A stretch of DNA of 64,000 bases from Wandonia sp964447015 (lineage in GTDB: Bacteria > Bacteroidota > Bacteroidia > Flavobacteriales_D > Crocinitomicaceae), in NCBI GenBank assembly GCA_964447015.1, contig CAYUQU010000002.1:58394-122393 (forward strand), in the 5' to 3' direction. Shown here piece by piece: positions 1 through 9,541 of this stretch. The notes beneath the pieces are model-generated. The model did no database searches and had not been told where the DNA came from. It saw only the letters and a program-made list of their open reading frames with translations. Position 1 is the stretch's first letter. Each line of letters starts with the position of its first letter. Both the position numbers and the translations under genes were made by a program.

Positions 1-136
1 ATTTTCGCATCGTCATGAATAAATTCTCCATGATCCACGACTTAAAAATCCAAATCACAACAGCAACTATAACAATAGCAGCTGAAGAACGAACCAGTCT
101 CCAACGAAGTTCTTCGAGGTGATCAAGAAAAGACAT
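1..136 (-). CDS. tatC: Sec-independent translocase TatC, N-terminal fragment
   Basis: Only the first 45 codons are present; the gene runs off the left edge. The minus-strand reading from the ATG at 134-136 begins MSFLDHLEELRWRLVRS, the highly characteristic cytoplasmic N-terminus of TatC, followed by the start of the first membrane helix (AAIVIVAVVIWIF). TatC is the multispanning receptor of the twin-arginine translocase that exports folded proteins across the inner membrane. A TAACTTTG promoter element lies upstream at 173-180. It is divergent from recQ. The identification rests on the N-terminal motif alone but that motif is very distinctive. Confidence 0.85.
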   Translation of the reverse strand, partial: MSFLDHLEELRWRLVRSSAAIVIVAVVIWIFKSWIMENLFMTMRK

Positions 137-172
137 TTCCTTTTTTTCTGCCAATTTATTCAGATTTTGCAG

Positions 173-180
173 CAAAGTTA
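173..180 (-). promoter_or_regulatory. Bacteroidota -7 element upstream of tatC
   Basis: The minus strand reads TAACTTTG, an exact match to the Bacteroidota sigma-ABfr -7 consensus TAnnTTTG, about 40 bases upstream of the tatC ATG. I see no clear -33 TTG. The rest of the 291-base gap (137-427) between the divergent tatC and recQ genes is very AT-rich and shows nothing else I can name. Confidence 0.45.
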
Positions 181-427
181 ATTAAAACTTACTTCACATC
201 GTGCAAAGACAAAAACAAGGTTAAAATAAGTTGCTTATTCCTTATAATAGACTCATTTAATTCACAAAATCAGTAAAAGATTATTATTTTATAGAGCATA
301 AACAAGTCTTTATCTCTAATTTTTATAAGATAGGCGATAATTAATTTACAATCAATCTATTTTAATTAATTTCGTTAGCCTTTTTTTCCGTATATTTAGG
401 AAGCGAAGTAGTTATTTAGATTTTACA

Positions 428-2608
428 ATGGAAGTAATTCAAGTCAAAGAAGCCTTAAGAACCTATTTTGGTTTTGACCAATTTAAAGGAGAACAAGAAG
501 CTATAATTTCAAATGTATTGGAGGGTAAAAATACATTTGTTATCATGCCTACTGGTGGTGGTAAGTCTATGTGCTACCAACTACCCGCGTTGATGATGGA
601 GGGAACTGCTATTATTGTTTCTCCACTAATTGCATTAATGAAAAATCAAGTAGATGCAATTCGAAATGTCAGTGAGGAGAATGCGGTTGCACACTTCTTA
701 AACTCTTCTTTAACCAAGACAGAAATTGCGCGTGTTAAAGAAGACATCCAAGCAGGAAAAACAAAATTACTTTACGTAGCGCCAGAATCTTTAACCAAAC
801 AAGAGAATATAGACTTCCTTACTTCTGTTCCTATTTCCTTTTTTGCAATTGATGAAGCACATTGTATTTCTGAATGGGGTCACGACTTCCGTCCTGAATA
901 TAGAAGATTGCGTGAAATATTTGAAAAAATCTCAAATGTGCCTATTATGGCGCTTACTGCTACAGCAACACCAAAAGTTCAGGTTGATATTCAGAAAAAC
1001 CTGAATATGCTTGATGCTAAATTGTTCAAAGCCTCGTTTAATAGAGATAATCTATTTTACGAAGTAAGTCCAAAGAAAGAGGTTGAAAAAGAAATTATTC
1101 GTTTTATAAGACGTCACGAAGGAAAATCGGGGATTATTTATTGTCTTTCACGCAAAAAAGTGGAAGAACTAGCGGAAATACTTAGAGTGAATGGAATTAA
1201 TGCACTTGCCTATCACGCTGGAATGGATGCTTCGACTCGAAGTAGACACCAAGATATGTTCTTGATGGAAGATGTTGATGTGATAGTCGCTACGATTGCC
1301 TTCGGAATGGGAATTGACAAACCTGATGTACGTTTTGTCATTCATCATGACATTCCAAAATCATTAGAAAGTTATTACCAAGAAACAGGGCGTGCCGGCA
1401 GAGATGGTGGTGAAGGTCATTGCTTAGCATTTTACAGTTATAAGGATGTAGAAAAATTAGAGAAATTCTTACAAGGTAAACCTGTTTCGGAAATTGAAAT
1501 AGGTAAGCAATTGCTTTTTGAAATTGTTTCTTATGCCGAAACATCAATTTGCCGACGAAAATATTTGTTGCACTATTTTGGAGAGTCTTATGACGATTCG
1601 AAATGTTCAGACATGTGTGATAATTGTAAAAATCCAAAAGAACGTTTTGAAGGAAAAGTACAGGTTGAGCAACTTTTAAAGAGTATTGTTGCATTAAATC
1701 AAATGCAGAAAACTAAGCATATTTGTGCTTTTTTGGTTGGCAACAAAACTTCTGATATTGTTTCTTATCGTCACGATCAAAATGAACTTTTCGGAATAGG
1801 GAAAGACCACGATGAAGTGTTTTGGAATGCCGTTATAAGACAGTGTTTAGTGAATGGTTTCATATCGAAAGACATTGAATCATACGGAATCTTGAAACTA
1901 ACTGAAGAAGGTGAGAAGTTTTTGACTCAACCAAATTCATTCATGTTAATTCGCGAAACGGATTACTCAACTGATGATGACAGCGACATTATAGTTTCTG
2001 CAAGTGCAAAAGATGCGTTTGATGAAATTTTATACAAGATGTTAATTGATTTGCGAAAAACTATTTCAAAAGCACATAACGTTCCGCCGTTTGTAGTGTT
2101 TCAGGAAAATTCACTGAAAGAGATGGCTTTCCAATATCCAATTACAATTGAAGAACTTACAAACGTACAAGGTGTAGGTCAAGGAAAAGCGGTTCGTTAT
2201 GGAAAAGCATTTCTTGAACTTATCTCTAAGTATGTAATCGAAAACGAAATTGACAGACCTCAAGACCTTGTGGTCAAGTCAATCGTGAATAAATCTGGTT
2301 TAAAAGTTCAGTTGATTCAAAATATAGACAGAAAATTGCCTTTAGAAGATATCAGTAAAGCTCAAGGTAAAACAATGGATGAAATCATTGATGAAATTGA
2401 AGCTATTGTAATGTCAGGGACTAAAGTTGATATTCGCTATTATTTAGATGAAATTTTAGATGAAGATAATCAAGATGAAATTTTTGACTATTTCAGAGAA
2501 GCTGAATCAGACTCATTAGTAGATGCCTACAATGAATTTGATGGGGATTACTCCGAAGAAGAATTGAGGTTGATGCGCATTAAGTTCTTGTCTGAAATGG
2601 GGAACTAA
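428..2608 (+). CDS. recQ: ATP-dependent DNA helicase RecQ
   Basis: A 726-residue superfamily 2 DNA helicase that unwinds DNA 3'-5' in recombinational repair and fork rescue. Walker A is GGGKS at residues 43-47, the DEAH box is at 142-145, and the RecQ signature (FAIDEAHCISEWGHDFR) follows directly. Helicase motif VI is visible as QETGRAGRDG. The zinc-binding subdomain has the C..C..C..C set around 377-402 (CSDMCDNC). An HRDC-like region lies near 520-600, and a further acidic helical tail runs to 726; this longer C-terminus is usual for Bacteroidota RecQ. ATG 428 fits the family start. It is a single gene, followed by a hairpin terminator at 2615-2650. Confidence 0.95.
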   Translation: MEVIQVKEALRTYFGFDQFKGEQEAIISNVLEGKNTFVIMPTGGGKSMCYQLPALMMEGTAIIVSPLIALMKNQVDAIRNVSEENAVAHFLNSSLTKTEIARVKEDIQAGKTKLLYVAPESLTKQENIDFLTSVPISFFAIDEAHCISEWGHDFRPEYRRLREIFEKISNVPIMALTATATPKVQVDIQKNLNMLDAKLFKASFNRDNLFYEVSPKKEVEKEIIRFIRRHEGKSGIIYCLSRKKVEELAEILRVNGINALAYHAGMDASTRSRHQDMFLMEDVDVIVATIAFGMGIDKPDVRFVIHHDIPKSLESYYQETGRAGRDGGEGHCLAFYSYKDVEKLEKFLQGKPVSEIEIGKQLLFEIVSYAETSICRRKYLLHYFGESYDDSKCSDMCDNCKNPKERFEGKVQVEQLLKSIVALNQMQKTKHICAFLVGNKTSDIVSYRHDQNELFGIGKDHDEVFWNAVIRQCLVNGFISKDIESYGILKLTEEGEKFLTQPNSFMLIRETDYSTDDDSDIIVSASAKDAFDEILYKMLIDLRKTISKAHNVPPFVVFQENSLKEMAFQYPITIEELTNVQGVGQGKAVRYGKAFLELISKYVIENEIDRPQDLVVKSIVNKSGLKVQLIQNIDRKLPLEDISKAQGKTMDEIIDEIEAIVMSGTKVDIRYYLDEILDEDNQDEIFDYFREAESDSLVDAYNEFDGDYSEEELRLMRIKFLSEMGN

Positions 2609-2614
2609 TAAACT

Positions 2615-2650
2615 CAAGACCCGTCAAAAGAACGAACGGGCCTTGTTTGT
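2615..2650 (+). terminator. Hairpin terminator after recQ
   Basis: The arms CAAGACCCGT (2615-2624) and ACGGGCCTTG (2636-2645) pair over 10 bases with one mismatch, followed by a short T-rich stretch (TTTGT). It lies 6 bases past the recQ stop. Confidence 0.6.
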
Positions 2651-2682
2651 GTTAGAGTGATGAGCATTCTGAAAAAAGGAGA

Positions 2683-2737
2683 TCCCGACAATTAGATAAA
2701 TTTGATTCAAAGGGCATACATAAATCAATTGTCGGGA
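2683..2737. repeat. Perfect 11-bp inverted repeat in the recQ/crp gap
   Basis: TCCCGACAATT (2683-2693) and AATTGTCGGGA (2727-2737) are perfect inverted copies separated by 33 bases. The element sits between the convergent recQ and crp-like genes, beyond the recQ terminator. The right arm is followed by a TTTTTT run at about 2746, so it could act as a second terminator, or it may be one copy of a dispersed palindromic repeat. Which it is cannot be decided from one copy. Confidence 0.6.
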
Positions 2738-2779
2738 AGGGAAACTTTTTTATAGACTTTAAGATAAATTTCAGACCTA

Positions 2780-3391
2780 TTATAATAGTGTGATTTTATT
2801 TCTCCCCAATTTTATCATTCCTTGTGTTTCCATTTGTTTTAGAATTCTTGAAACCACTTCTCGCGTTGTACCTAATTCATCTGCCAATTGCTGGTGAGTA
2901 ATGCTGATTTCCTTTTGATTATAGAGGTTGCTCTTCTGTAAAATTAAATGCTCTAATCGTTGATCTAATTTTTGAAAAGCAACCAGATTAACCATCTCCA
3001 GAAGCTCTTCAAACCTTCTATGATATAAGCGGAAAATAAAATCAGTCCATTCTGGGTATTCCTTTATCCATTCCCCTGCCTTTTCAACTGGAATGAGGAG
3101 TAATTCAGTTTTCTCTTCCGCAACTGCTCTTACTTTGCTCATTTCTTGATGAAGTCCGCCGAGAAAAGACATAATACAACTTTCACCAGGTTTAACATAG
3201 TACAGGAGAATTTCTCTACCATCTGCATCCGTTCTTAACACTTTCAAACTTCCTTCAAGAACTATTGGAATACTCCGAATGAATGATTCTTCATTGAGAA
3301 TCACATCACCTGGAACAAAGGATTTCAAAACGGCAAATTTCTTTACATCGTCTTTCAAAACCGACTTAAACAATTCTTCGGGTAACATCAT
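2780..3391 (-). CDS. Crp/Fnr family transcriptional regulator
   Basis: A 203-residue cytosolic regulator with an N-terminal cyclic-nucleotide-binding-like beta-roll (about 20-115) and a C-terminal winged helix (about 145-203). The recognition region reads THQQLADELGTTREVVSRIL, typical of Crp/Fnr HTH domains. There is no cysteine cluster, so an Fnr-type FeS sensor is unlikely; the ligand is unknown. It lies 21 bases downstream of an SDR gene on the same strand and is probably co-transcribed from the promoter upstream of that gene. Confidence 0.85.
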   Translation of the reverse strand: MMLPEELFKSVLKDDVKKFAVLKSFVPGDVILNEESFIRSIPIVLEGSLKVLRTDADGREILLYYVKPGESCIMSFLGGLHQEMSKVRAVAEEKTELLLIPVEKAGEWIKEYPEWTDFIFRLYHRRFEELLEMVNLVAFQKLDQRLEHLILQKSNLYNQKEISITHQQLADELGTTREVVSRILKQMETQGMIKLGRNKITLL

Positions 3392-3412
3392 ACTATTATA
3401 GAAAACACGTAA

Positions 3413-4201
3413 TTACAAACTCTTTGTTCTACCACCATCAACAGGAATATTAATTCCATTAATGTATGACGCTTTATCTGAAGCAAGAAAAGCAACCGCA
3501 TTCGCCACTTCACTTGGTTCAGCAATTCGTTGCATTGGAGACTCCGAAGCCATTTCCTTAAAAATTGCATCAACTGATTCACCCGTAGCTTCAGCTTTAA
3601 CACCTGCTATTCCTTGCAAACGAGATGTATTCGTGGCACCCGGAAGTACATTATTTACAGTAATATTAAATCGACCTAATTCGTTTGCCAATGTTTTACT
3701 CCAATTAGCCACCGCACCTCGAATAGTATTTGACACACCTAAATTTGGAAGAGGTTGTTTCACACTCGTTGAGATAATATTGATTATACGACCAAAACCC
3801 GCTGCTTTCATTCCTGGAACAAGAGTAGTAGCTAAAATATGATTACATATAAGATGTTGATTGAATGCATCTATAAATTCCTGTGATTTTGCTTGAAGAA
3901 TGGTACCTCCTTTAGGTCCACCAGTATTATTAACCAAAACATGAGCCACATTTCCATCATTCACCCAACGTGAAATAACTTGCTGCAACTGAACCGGATT
4001 AGAAAAATCAGCTACAAGATAAGCATGCTTCTGACCCATTGACGCGGGTAGCTCAGAAATAATCCCCTTCAATTTCTCTTCATTCCTAGCCAAAGCCACA
4101 ATTGTATATCCTAATTCTGCCAATGCTTTTGCACTTGCACGTCCTATTCCTTGTGTCGCTCCACAAACAACAGCAATTTTCCCTAGTTGTTTAATCTCCA
4201 T
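3413..4201 (-). CDS. SDR family oxidoreductase with altered active site
   Basis: A 262-residue classical-length short-chain dehydrogenase/reductase. The Rossmann nucleotide motif is GATQGIG near residues 14-20 and the NNTGG motif is at about 90. The C-terminus NGINIPVDGGRTKSL is FabG-like. The expected catalytic YxxxK is replaced: the segment reads NLGVSNTIRGA, with Asn and Arg where Tyr and Lys normally stand, although the preceding Ser region (IISTS) is kept. This replacement is known in a subgroup of FabG-like SDRs, so reductase activity should not be assumed. The substrate is unknown. It is upstream of and probably in an operon with the Crp/Fnr gene. Confidence 0.8.
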   Translation of the reverse strand: MEIKQLGKIAVVCGATQGIGRASAKALAELGYTIVALARNEEKLKGIISELPASMGQKHAYLVADFSNPVQLQQVISRWVNDGNVAHVLVNNTGGPKGGTILQAKSQEFIDAFNQHLICNHILATTLVPGMKAAGFGRIINIISTSVKQPLPNLGVSNTIRGAVANWSKTLANELGRFNITVNNVLPGATNTSRLQGIAGVKAEATGESVDAIFKEMASESPMQRIAEPSEVANAVAFLASDKASYINGINIPVDGGRTKSL

Positions 4202-4238
4202 ATTGTTAATAATTTAACTTGTATTTTATAAGTCCACA

Positions 4239-4246
4239 CAAAAATA
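4239..4246 (-). promoter_or_regulatory. -7 element upstream of the SDR/crp operon
   Basis: The minus strand reads TATTTTTG, an exact TAnnTTTG match, 38 bases before the SDR start. No convincing -33 TTG is seen. Confidence 0.4.
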
Positions 4247-4277
4247 AGATAATTGTTAAACCTTTATGTATATTTTT

Positions 4278-4304
4278 TTGTTTGATATTGAAAGAGTACA
4301 TTTG
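4278..4304 (+). promoter_or_regulatory. Promoter of the T9SS type A protein gene
   Basis: TTG at 4278-4280 and TACATTTG at 4297-4304 are separated by 16 bases. They fit the Bacteroidota -33/-7 arrangement, 31 bases upstream of the ATG at 4335. Confidence 0.55.
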
Positions 4305-4334
4305 TGTCTATTAATTTAAAAAAAATGTTGTGAT

Positions 4335-7300
4335 ATGAGAAAAATTTTACTTTTATTTCTGTTTGCCAATATAAGTTGGCTTCAGGCACAAACTATCACC
4401 TCGACTTATGTTGATGGTGATATACCAACGAGTTATGATGCTTTTGACCCGGCCTGTAATGGACCGCTTTCGATGCTAGAAATTGAACTACCAGTTGGAG
4501 GCCCTTGGGAGGTGACTAGTATCGATATTGAATATGATATGTCTGCATTTGCGGCAGGAGATGCTTGGATGTCTGAACAACGCTCACAAATTCACTTTCA
4601 GAATGATGCTGTAAGTGAACCTGTAGCAAGTGGTGTTGGTAATAGTGCTGGTGTTATGCCTTACGCCCGAACAGGTGTCGATATTGCAAACGGTTATTAT
4701 CCTGGTGGAACAATGCTTATTTTTGAAATGAGAGCTTGGAGAACTTGGGATGGTGATTTCCCTGGTTGTAGCACAGGTGGAAGTATGGTTGACGATGGTA
4801 CTTGGTCAATCACGGTGAATTATCAACCAGAACCTACTTGTTTTCCTGTTACAGGACTTGCAATTTCTAACATAACTACAAATTCTGCTGACCTTTCTTG
4901 GACATCTGGCGCAGGTTCTTTTAATATTGAATGGAGCACTTCTCCTTTTACACCTGGTAACATGGAACAAGAAGGTGATGCGACATCTGCTACTTCTTCT
5001 TACGCATTTTCAGGATTAAATTCAGCAACTACTTATTATTACGCAGTGCAAGCTGATTGTGGTATTGATGGTTTAAGTACTTGGTCAAGTGTGTCTAGTT
5101 TTACTACACCACCAGGATGTGGTGACAATGTTTCTGGATTATGTTATAGTCTTACTAGCACTCAGGAGGTTTTATTAAACTTCACTGCAACTCCAGGTCA
5201 ATGGGCTGAACTTGTATTTAATGCAGGTGGTGTTGAAACATGTTGTGACGAAGTAATCGTTTATGATGGATTAAACGGAACTGGAAATATTATATATGGT
5301 GCTTTGACTGGTGGTGGATTAGCTGATTACTCAGGAGAAGGTCCTGTAGTTAGTACTACTGGTATGTTGTCTTTAGTTATTAATTCTGATGGGTCAGTGA
5401 CGTGTAACTCAGCTGGATTCACTTCATTCGATGTAACAGTCAATTGTCTTGTTCCACCAGCTTGTATAGATCCATCTGGTCTGACTATTGAAGGACTTAC
5501 CTCTAACTCGGCAGATATATCATGGACTGCTGGCGATACTGAAATTGCTTGGAATATCCAATGGGGTGCAACTGGTTTTACTCCAGAAACTGATCAAATT
5601 GGATCAGACGTAGCAGCAACTGAATCATTGACTATTGCAGGCTTACTTCCTGAAACAACTTATGAGGTATACGTACAAGCTGATTGTGACGCTAGTGGAA
5701 CAAGTGATTGGGTTGGACCATTGTCATTTACAACAACAGAACTTTGTCCTCCTGTATCAGGACTTACTTTAGATTTATTATCTTCAACTTCTGCTGACAT
5801 TTCTTGGACAGCTGGAAGTACAGAATCATCATGGAACATACAATGGGGAGCTAATGGGTTCACACCAGATACTGACCAAATTGGATCAGATGTTTCTTCT
5901 ACTGAGTCATTTACTATATCAGGCCTAGCTGCTGAAGGAAACTATGACATATATGTACAAGCTGATTGTGCAGGAGACGGTACAAGTACTTGGGTAGGTC
6001 CATTGGATGTATTTACAGGTTATTGTTCAGCAGGCCCAACAACAACGGACGATTCTGAGATTCTAGGTGTTACATTAAATGGAGCTGCAAGCTCGATTAA
6101 TAATCCAACACCTTGTCCTGCTATTACTGGTATTAACGATTTTACTGCTCAAACAGTAACGTTAGTTCGAGGAGAGACTTATGATATTAATGTATTAATG
6201 GGAACTTGTGCGGATAGTTACAATAATACAATCAAAGCTTGGATTGATTACAATCAAGATTTAACATTAGAAGAACCAGCTGAAAGACTTGGTTTATTAA
6301 CTCAATTGACAAGTGCAGCAGGAGTAAATGGAACGTTAAATTTCACAGTACCTTTAACTGCCTCATTAGGTAATACTCGATTAAGAGTGATGATGCGTGA
6401 AACAGGAACAGCAACATTGGTAACTCCTTGTGCTACATACTCATGGGGTTCTGTTCATGATTACACTGTAGAAATTGTTGAAAGCCCTGCTACTCCACCA
6501 GCACCGGTACAAGATGCTGCTGCACCAACATGTGACTTAGGAACAGATTTAACTGTAACTGGAACACCTGATGCAGGAATTGAATGGTACTGGCAAGAAA
6601 ATGCAACTGGGACTGAGACTGACAATTTGTATGATGGACCTTACACAGTGTTTGCAAATGGTACATACTACTTAAGAGCATATAATTCTGCTTATGATTT
6701 GTGGTCAGATGCTTCTTCAGTAACTGTTTCGAATTTCCCATTAGTAGCTGATTTACCTCCATTACCTGTAGCAGGAGCTAATCCTGTGTGTTTACCAGGA
6801 ACGGAAATAACTATGCCTGCAGCAGATCCAGGATTTGAATATTTCTGGCAGACAGCTGAAAATGGTACATCTTCAGCTAATAATGCTAATACACCATGGG
6901 AAATTACTGCAACTGGGACATACTATGTTTCAACTTTTGAAACAGCCACAAACTGTTGGTCTGAGACATCTGAAATCACAGTTACAGTTGAAACTGAAAT
7001 TCCTGGTGTACCAACATTCGTTCAGTCTCCTTACAATTTCTGTTCTTCTGATATAGAAATGATTGTAGAGGCTGAATTCCCTGTTTTAACCGAGAATTTG
7101 ACTTGTATTGAGACAACTTCAGCTTCAGGTTTCGACAATACAGGAGTAACAGCTGAAATAACAGATTTTTCATGCGCTTCAGGTGAAATCACTAGTGCTA
7201 CGATGAATGCAACTATTGAGAGTCCTTCTGGAACATCATGGTGTCCAGGACCAGACTACTGGTATTCAATGGATATTTACATCAACGGAGAAGAAGTTGC

Positions 7301-9383
7301 ACTTAATTCGTGTAATCAGATTGGCTTTGATTTGACTCCTTATTTACCATTAACATCCATTACAATTGTGTCAAATGACACAGACAATTGGGCAGATAAT
7401 GTTACAATTAACATTGAGGTTAATTTAGAATATGAATCACCTGTTGATCCACAGCCAACTTACACGTTAACTTGGTTTGATGATGCTTCAGCTGAAAATG
7501 AAATCGGCAATGGTCTTTCTATTGATGTTTTAGGTACAACAGCTGTGCCAACAGCTACTGAAGGTCAATACCCTGTTTATGTAGCTTCTAATCAAGGTGC
7601 TTGTCAAAGTGAAACAGTTATGACTATGGTGAATATCAACAATGTTGTTGTTGAATTAACACCAATAGATGTTACATGTAACGGCGGGAACAATGGTTCA
7701 TTTGCAGTGAGTGCTATTTCATGTGGAGCTGAGCCATTTACTTATTCTATAAACGGAGGCGCATTTGGTGCTTTACCAACAGACTTGACAGCTGGTGCAC
7801 ACACTGTTGTTGTTCAGGATGACAACGGTGAAGAAAGTGCAGAAATGTCGATTACTATCCAACAACCTGAAACAGTAACTGATTTGACAGCTGAAACATT
7901 AAGCTTTGAAGAAGTTGAATTATCTTGGAACACAGTTGGAACAGAAACAGAATGGGTAGTTGAATACGGTGAAGCAGGTTTTACTCCTGGTACTGGAACA
8001 ACTGTAACTGTTTCTCAAAACCCTGTAACTATTGATGGGTTAAATGAGCAGACAAATTACGATTTCTATGTTGCACCATTATGTGCAGCAGGATTTGAAG
8101 GTGATCAAGATGGTCCTGCTAGCGCTACAACTTTCTGTGCTCCAATTATGGCTCAAGGTTTCTGTGAGAACTTTGCTTCTGACTCAGAAACACAAGACTG
8201 TTGGACAGTAATCAATGCTAACGACGATGGTGATTCTTGGAATATGGATTATACTTCTAATCCATATAATGGAGACCAAGTTGCAGTTATATTAACTGAT
8301 GGAAATGGTGGTAGTAATGATGATTGGTTAATCTCTCCTCAATTGACATTGACGGGTAATGAAGTTCTTAACTTCTTCTACCGAGTTCAAAGTTCTGGAG
8401 AGCCAAATGACTTTAGAGTAATGCTATCAACAACAGGTAAAGAGCCTGCTGACTTCACAGTAACACTAATGGATTTGGCAAGTTATAGCAATATTACTTA
8501 CCAAGATACAGCAGTGAATTTAACTGATTACACTGGAGATGTTTATATTGCATGGCATGTACCTTCAGGTGGTTTAGACGGATGGAGACTTTATATTGAC
8601 CAAGTATGTGTTGACATATGTGTGCCAACACCTAGTCAAGGTGGTGCTCAAGATGTATGTAGACTAGATGGTACTATTGACTTGAACACAGTAATTGTTC
8701 CTGGTGAATCTACTGGTACATGGTCGTTTGACACGAACCCAGGAGTACTCAACGGTTCTGATTTCAATATATCAGCACTCCCAGCTGGAACATTCCAACC
8801 AATGTATGTTGTAACTACAGCATGTCCAGAAGAAGCGGATACTGTATATGCAACTATAAATGTTTACGGTCCTTCATCAGCTGGAAATAACGGTTCTGTT
8901 CAAACATGTAACTACGGTCCATTGAATTTATTTGATGGGTTATCAGGAACTGTTGACTTAGGAGGAACATGGTATAATCCTGCTGGGAATCCATTACCTG
9001 GTGCAATTGTAAACTTCAATGGTCAAATTCCAGCGAACTACAATTATTACTATATCACTTCTAATAATGTGTGTCCAGCGGATACTGCATTTGTTGAAGT
9101 ACAGTTGCAAAATTGTGCAAGTATAACTGAAAATGAATTATCAGGATTTGCACTTTATCCAAACCCAACATCTGACATTGTGAATGTTCAGTACTCTGGG
9201 AATGCAACAACTGTTGACATGGTATTAGTTGACACTAAAGGTTCTGTGATTTACACTGAAAAAGTAAATTTAGCTTCTGAAGACAAACTTGAAATTGATC
9301 TTTCTGAACTTGTTAAAGGTGTTTATTTCTTAAACATCTATGGTGAAGAGGGTTCGAAAGTAATAAAAGTTGTGAGAAACTAG
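4335..9383 (+). CDS. Giant T9SS type A-sorted secreted multidomain protein
   Basis: A 1682-residue exported protein, probably an adhesin or cell-surface scaffold. The signal peptide is MRKILLLFLFANISWLQAQ. Domains seen in order: a beta domain (20-160), fibronectin type III (165-257), a CUB-like domain (262-375, paired Cys), two nearly identical FN3 repeats (377-470 and 472-560), a GEVED-type domain (565-720, WIDYNQDL and YSWGSVHDYTVEI), Ig-like/PKD-like modules (730-1190), another FN3 (1190-1270), a choice-of-anchor J type jelly-roll (1275-1430, DDWLISPQL) and further beta modules. The C-terminal ~75 residues (YPNPTSD...GVYFLNIYGEEGSKVIKVVRN) form the type A sorting signal cleaved on export by the type IX system. 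It is monocistronic, with its own promoter and terminator. No enzymatic domain is recognised. Confidence 0.9.
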   Translation: MRKILLLFLFANISWLQAQTITSTYVDGDIPTSYDAFDPACNGPLSMLEIELPVGGPWEVTSIDIEYDMSAFAAGDAWMSEQRSQIHFQNDAVSEPVASGVGNSAGVMPYARTGVDIANGYYPGGTMLIFEMRAWRTWDGDFPGCSTGGSMVDDGTWSITVNYQPEPTCFPVTGLAISNITTNSADLSWTSGAGSFNIEWSTSPFTPGNMEQEGDATSATSSYAFSGLNSATTYYYAVQADCGIDGLSTWSSVSSFTTPPGCGDNVSGLCYSLTSTQEVLLNFTATPGQWAELVFNAGGVETCCDEVIVYDGLNGTGNIIYGALTGGGLADYSGEGPVVSTTGMLSLVINSDGSVTCNSAGFTSFDVTVNCLVPPACIDPSGLTIEGLTSNSADISWTAGDTEIAWNIQWGATGFTPETDQIGSDVAATESLTIAGLLPETTYEVYVQADCDASGTSDWVGPLSFTTTELCPPVSGLTLDLLSSTSADISWTAGSTESSWNIQWGANGFTPDTDQIGSDVSSTESFTISGLAAEGNYDIYVQADCAGDGTSTWVGPLDVFTGYCSAGPTTTDDSEILGVTLNGAASSINNPTPCPAITGINDFTAQTVTLVRGETYDINVLMGTCADSYNNTIKAWIDYNQDLTLEEPAERLGLLTQLTSAAGVNGTLNFTVPLTASLGNTRLRVMMRETGTATLVTPCATYSWGSVHDYTVEIVESPATPPAPVQDAAAPTCDLGTDLTVTGTPDAGIEWYWQENATGTETDNLYDGPYTVFANGTYYLRAYNSAYDLWSDASSVTVSNFPLVADLPPLPVAGANPVCLPGTEITMPAADPGFEYFWQTAENGTSSANNANTPWEITATGTYYVSTFETATNCWSETSEITVTVETEIPGVPTFVQSPYNFCSSDIEMIVEAEFPVLTENLTCIETTSASGFDNTGVTAEITDFSCASGEITSATMNATIESPSGTSWCPGPDYWYSMDIYINGEEVALNSCNQIGFDLTPYLPLTSITIVSNDTDNWADNVTINIEVNLEYESPVDPQPTYTLTWFDDASAENEIGNGLSIDVLGTTAVPTATEGQYPVYVASNQGACQSETVMTMVNINNVVVELTPIDVTCNGGNNGSFAVSAISCGAEPFTYSINGGAFGALPTDLTAGAHTVVVQDDNGEESAEMSITIQQPETVTDLTAETLSFEEVELSWNTVGTETEWVVEYGEAGFTPGTGTTVTVSQNPVTIDGLNEQTNYDFYVAPLCAAGFEGDQDGPASATTFCAPIMAQGFCENFASDSETQDCWTVINANDDGDSWNMDYTSNPYNGDQVAVILTDGNGGSNDDWLISPQLTLTGNEVLNFFYRVQSSGEPNDFRVMLSTTGKEPADFTVTLMDLASYSNITYQDTAVNLTDYTGDVYIAWHVPSGGLDGWRLYIDQVCVDICVPTPSQGGAQDVCRLDGTIDLNTVIVPGESTGTWSFDTNPGVLNGSDFNISALPAGTFQPMYVVTTACPEEADTVYATINVYGPSSAGNNGSVQTCNYGPLNLFDGLSGTVDLGGTWYNPAGNPLPGAIVNFNGQIPANYNYYYITSNNVCPADTAFVEVQLQNCASITENELSGFALYPNPTSDIVNVQYSGNATTVDMVLVDTKGSVIYTEKVNLASEDKLEIDLSELVKGVYFLNIYGEEGSKVIKVVRN

Positions 9384-9405
9384 TTTTGCTAAATAATCTT
9401 ATACT

Positions 9406-9439
9406 AAAGGGGGAATTGTGAAATTTCCCCTTTATTTTT
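9406..9439 (+). terminator. Rho-independent terminator after the T9SS type A gene
   Basis: A 12-base stem, AAAGGGGGAATT (9406-9417) with AATTTCCCCTTT (9422-9433), pairs fully when one G-U is allowed. The loop is GTGA and the stem is followed by ATTTTT. Confidence 0.85.
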
Positions 9440-9541
9440 AAACCTATCTTAAATTCGTTCTTTGAGTACTTAAGTTTAATTGCAATAAATGAAGCAATGC
9501 ATATTTTTTGTAACTTCACATCAATAATTAATACTAAGTAT

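Noticed and set aside
1338..1694. 118-codon minus-strand frame inside recQ
   Set aside because: Antisense to the conserved helicase domain 2 and zinc region; no independent support.
3462..3842. 126-codon plus-strand frame opposite the SDR gene
   Set aside because: Lies entirely antisense to a well-conserved SDR and has no family features or promoter.
9497..9541. Longer start for the 3-hydroxyanthranilate dioxygenase at ATG 9497
   Set aside because: The added 15 residues are not part of the enzyme, while ATG 9542 gives the standard 174-residue length and the expected residue numbering.
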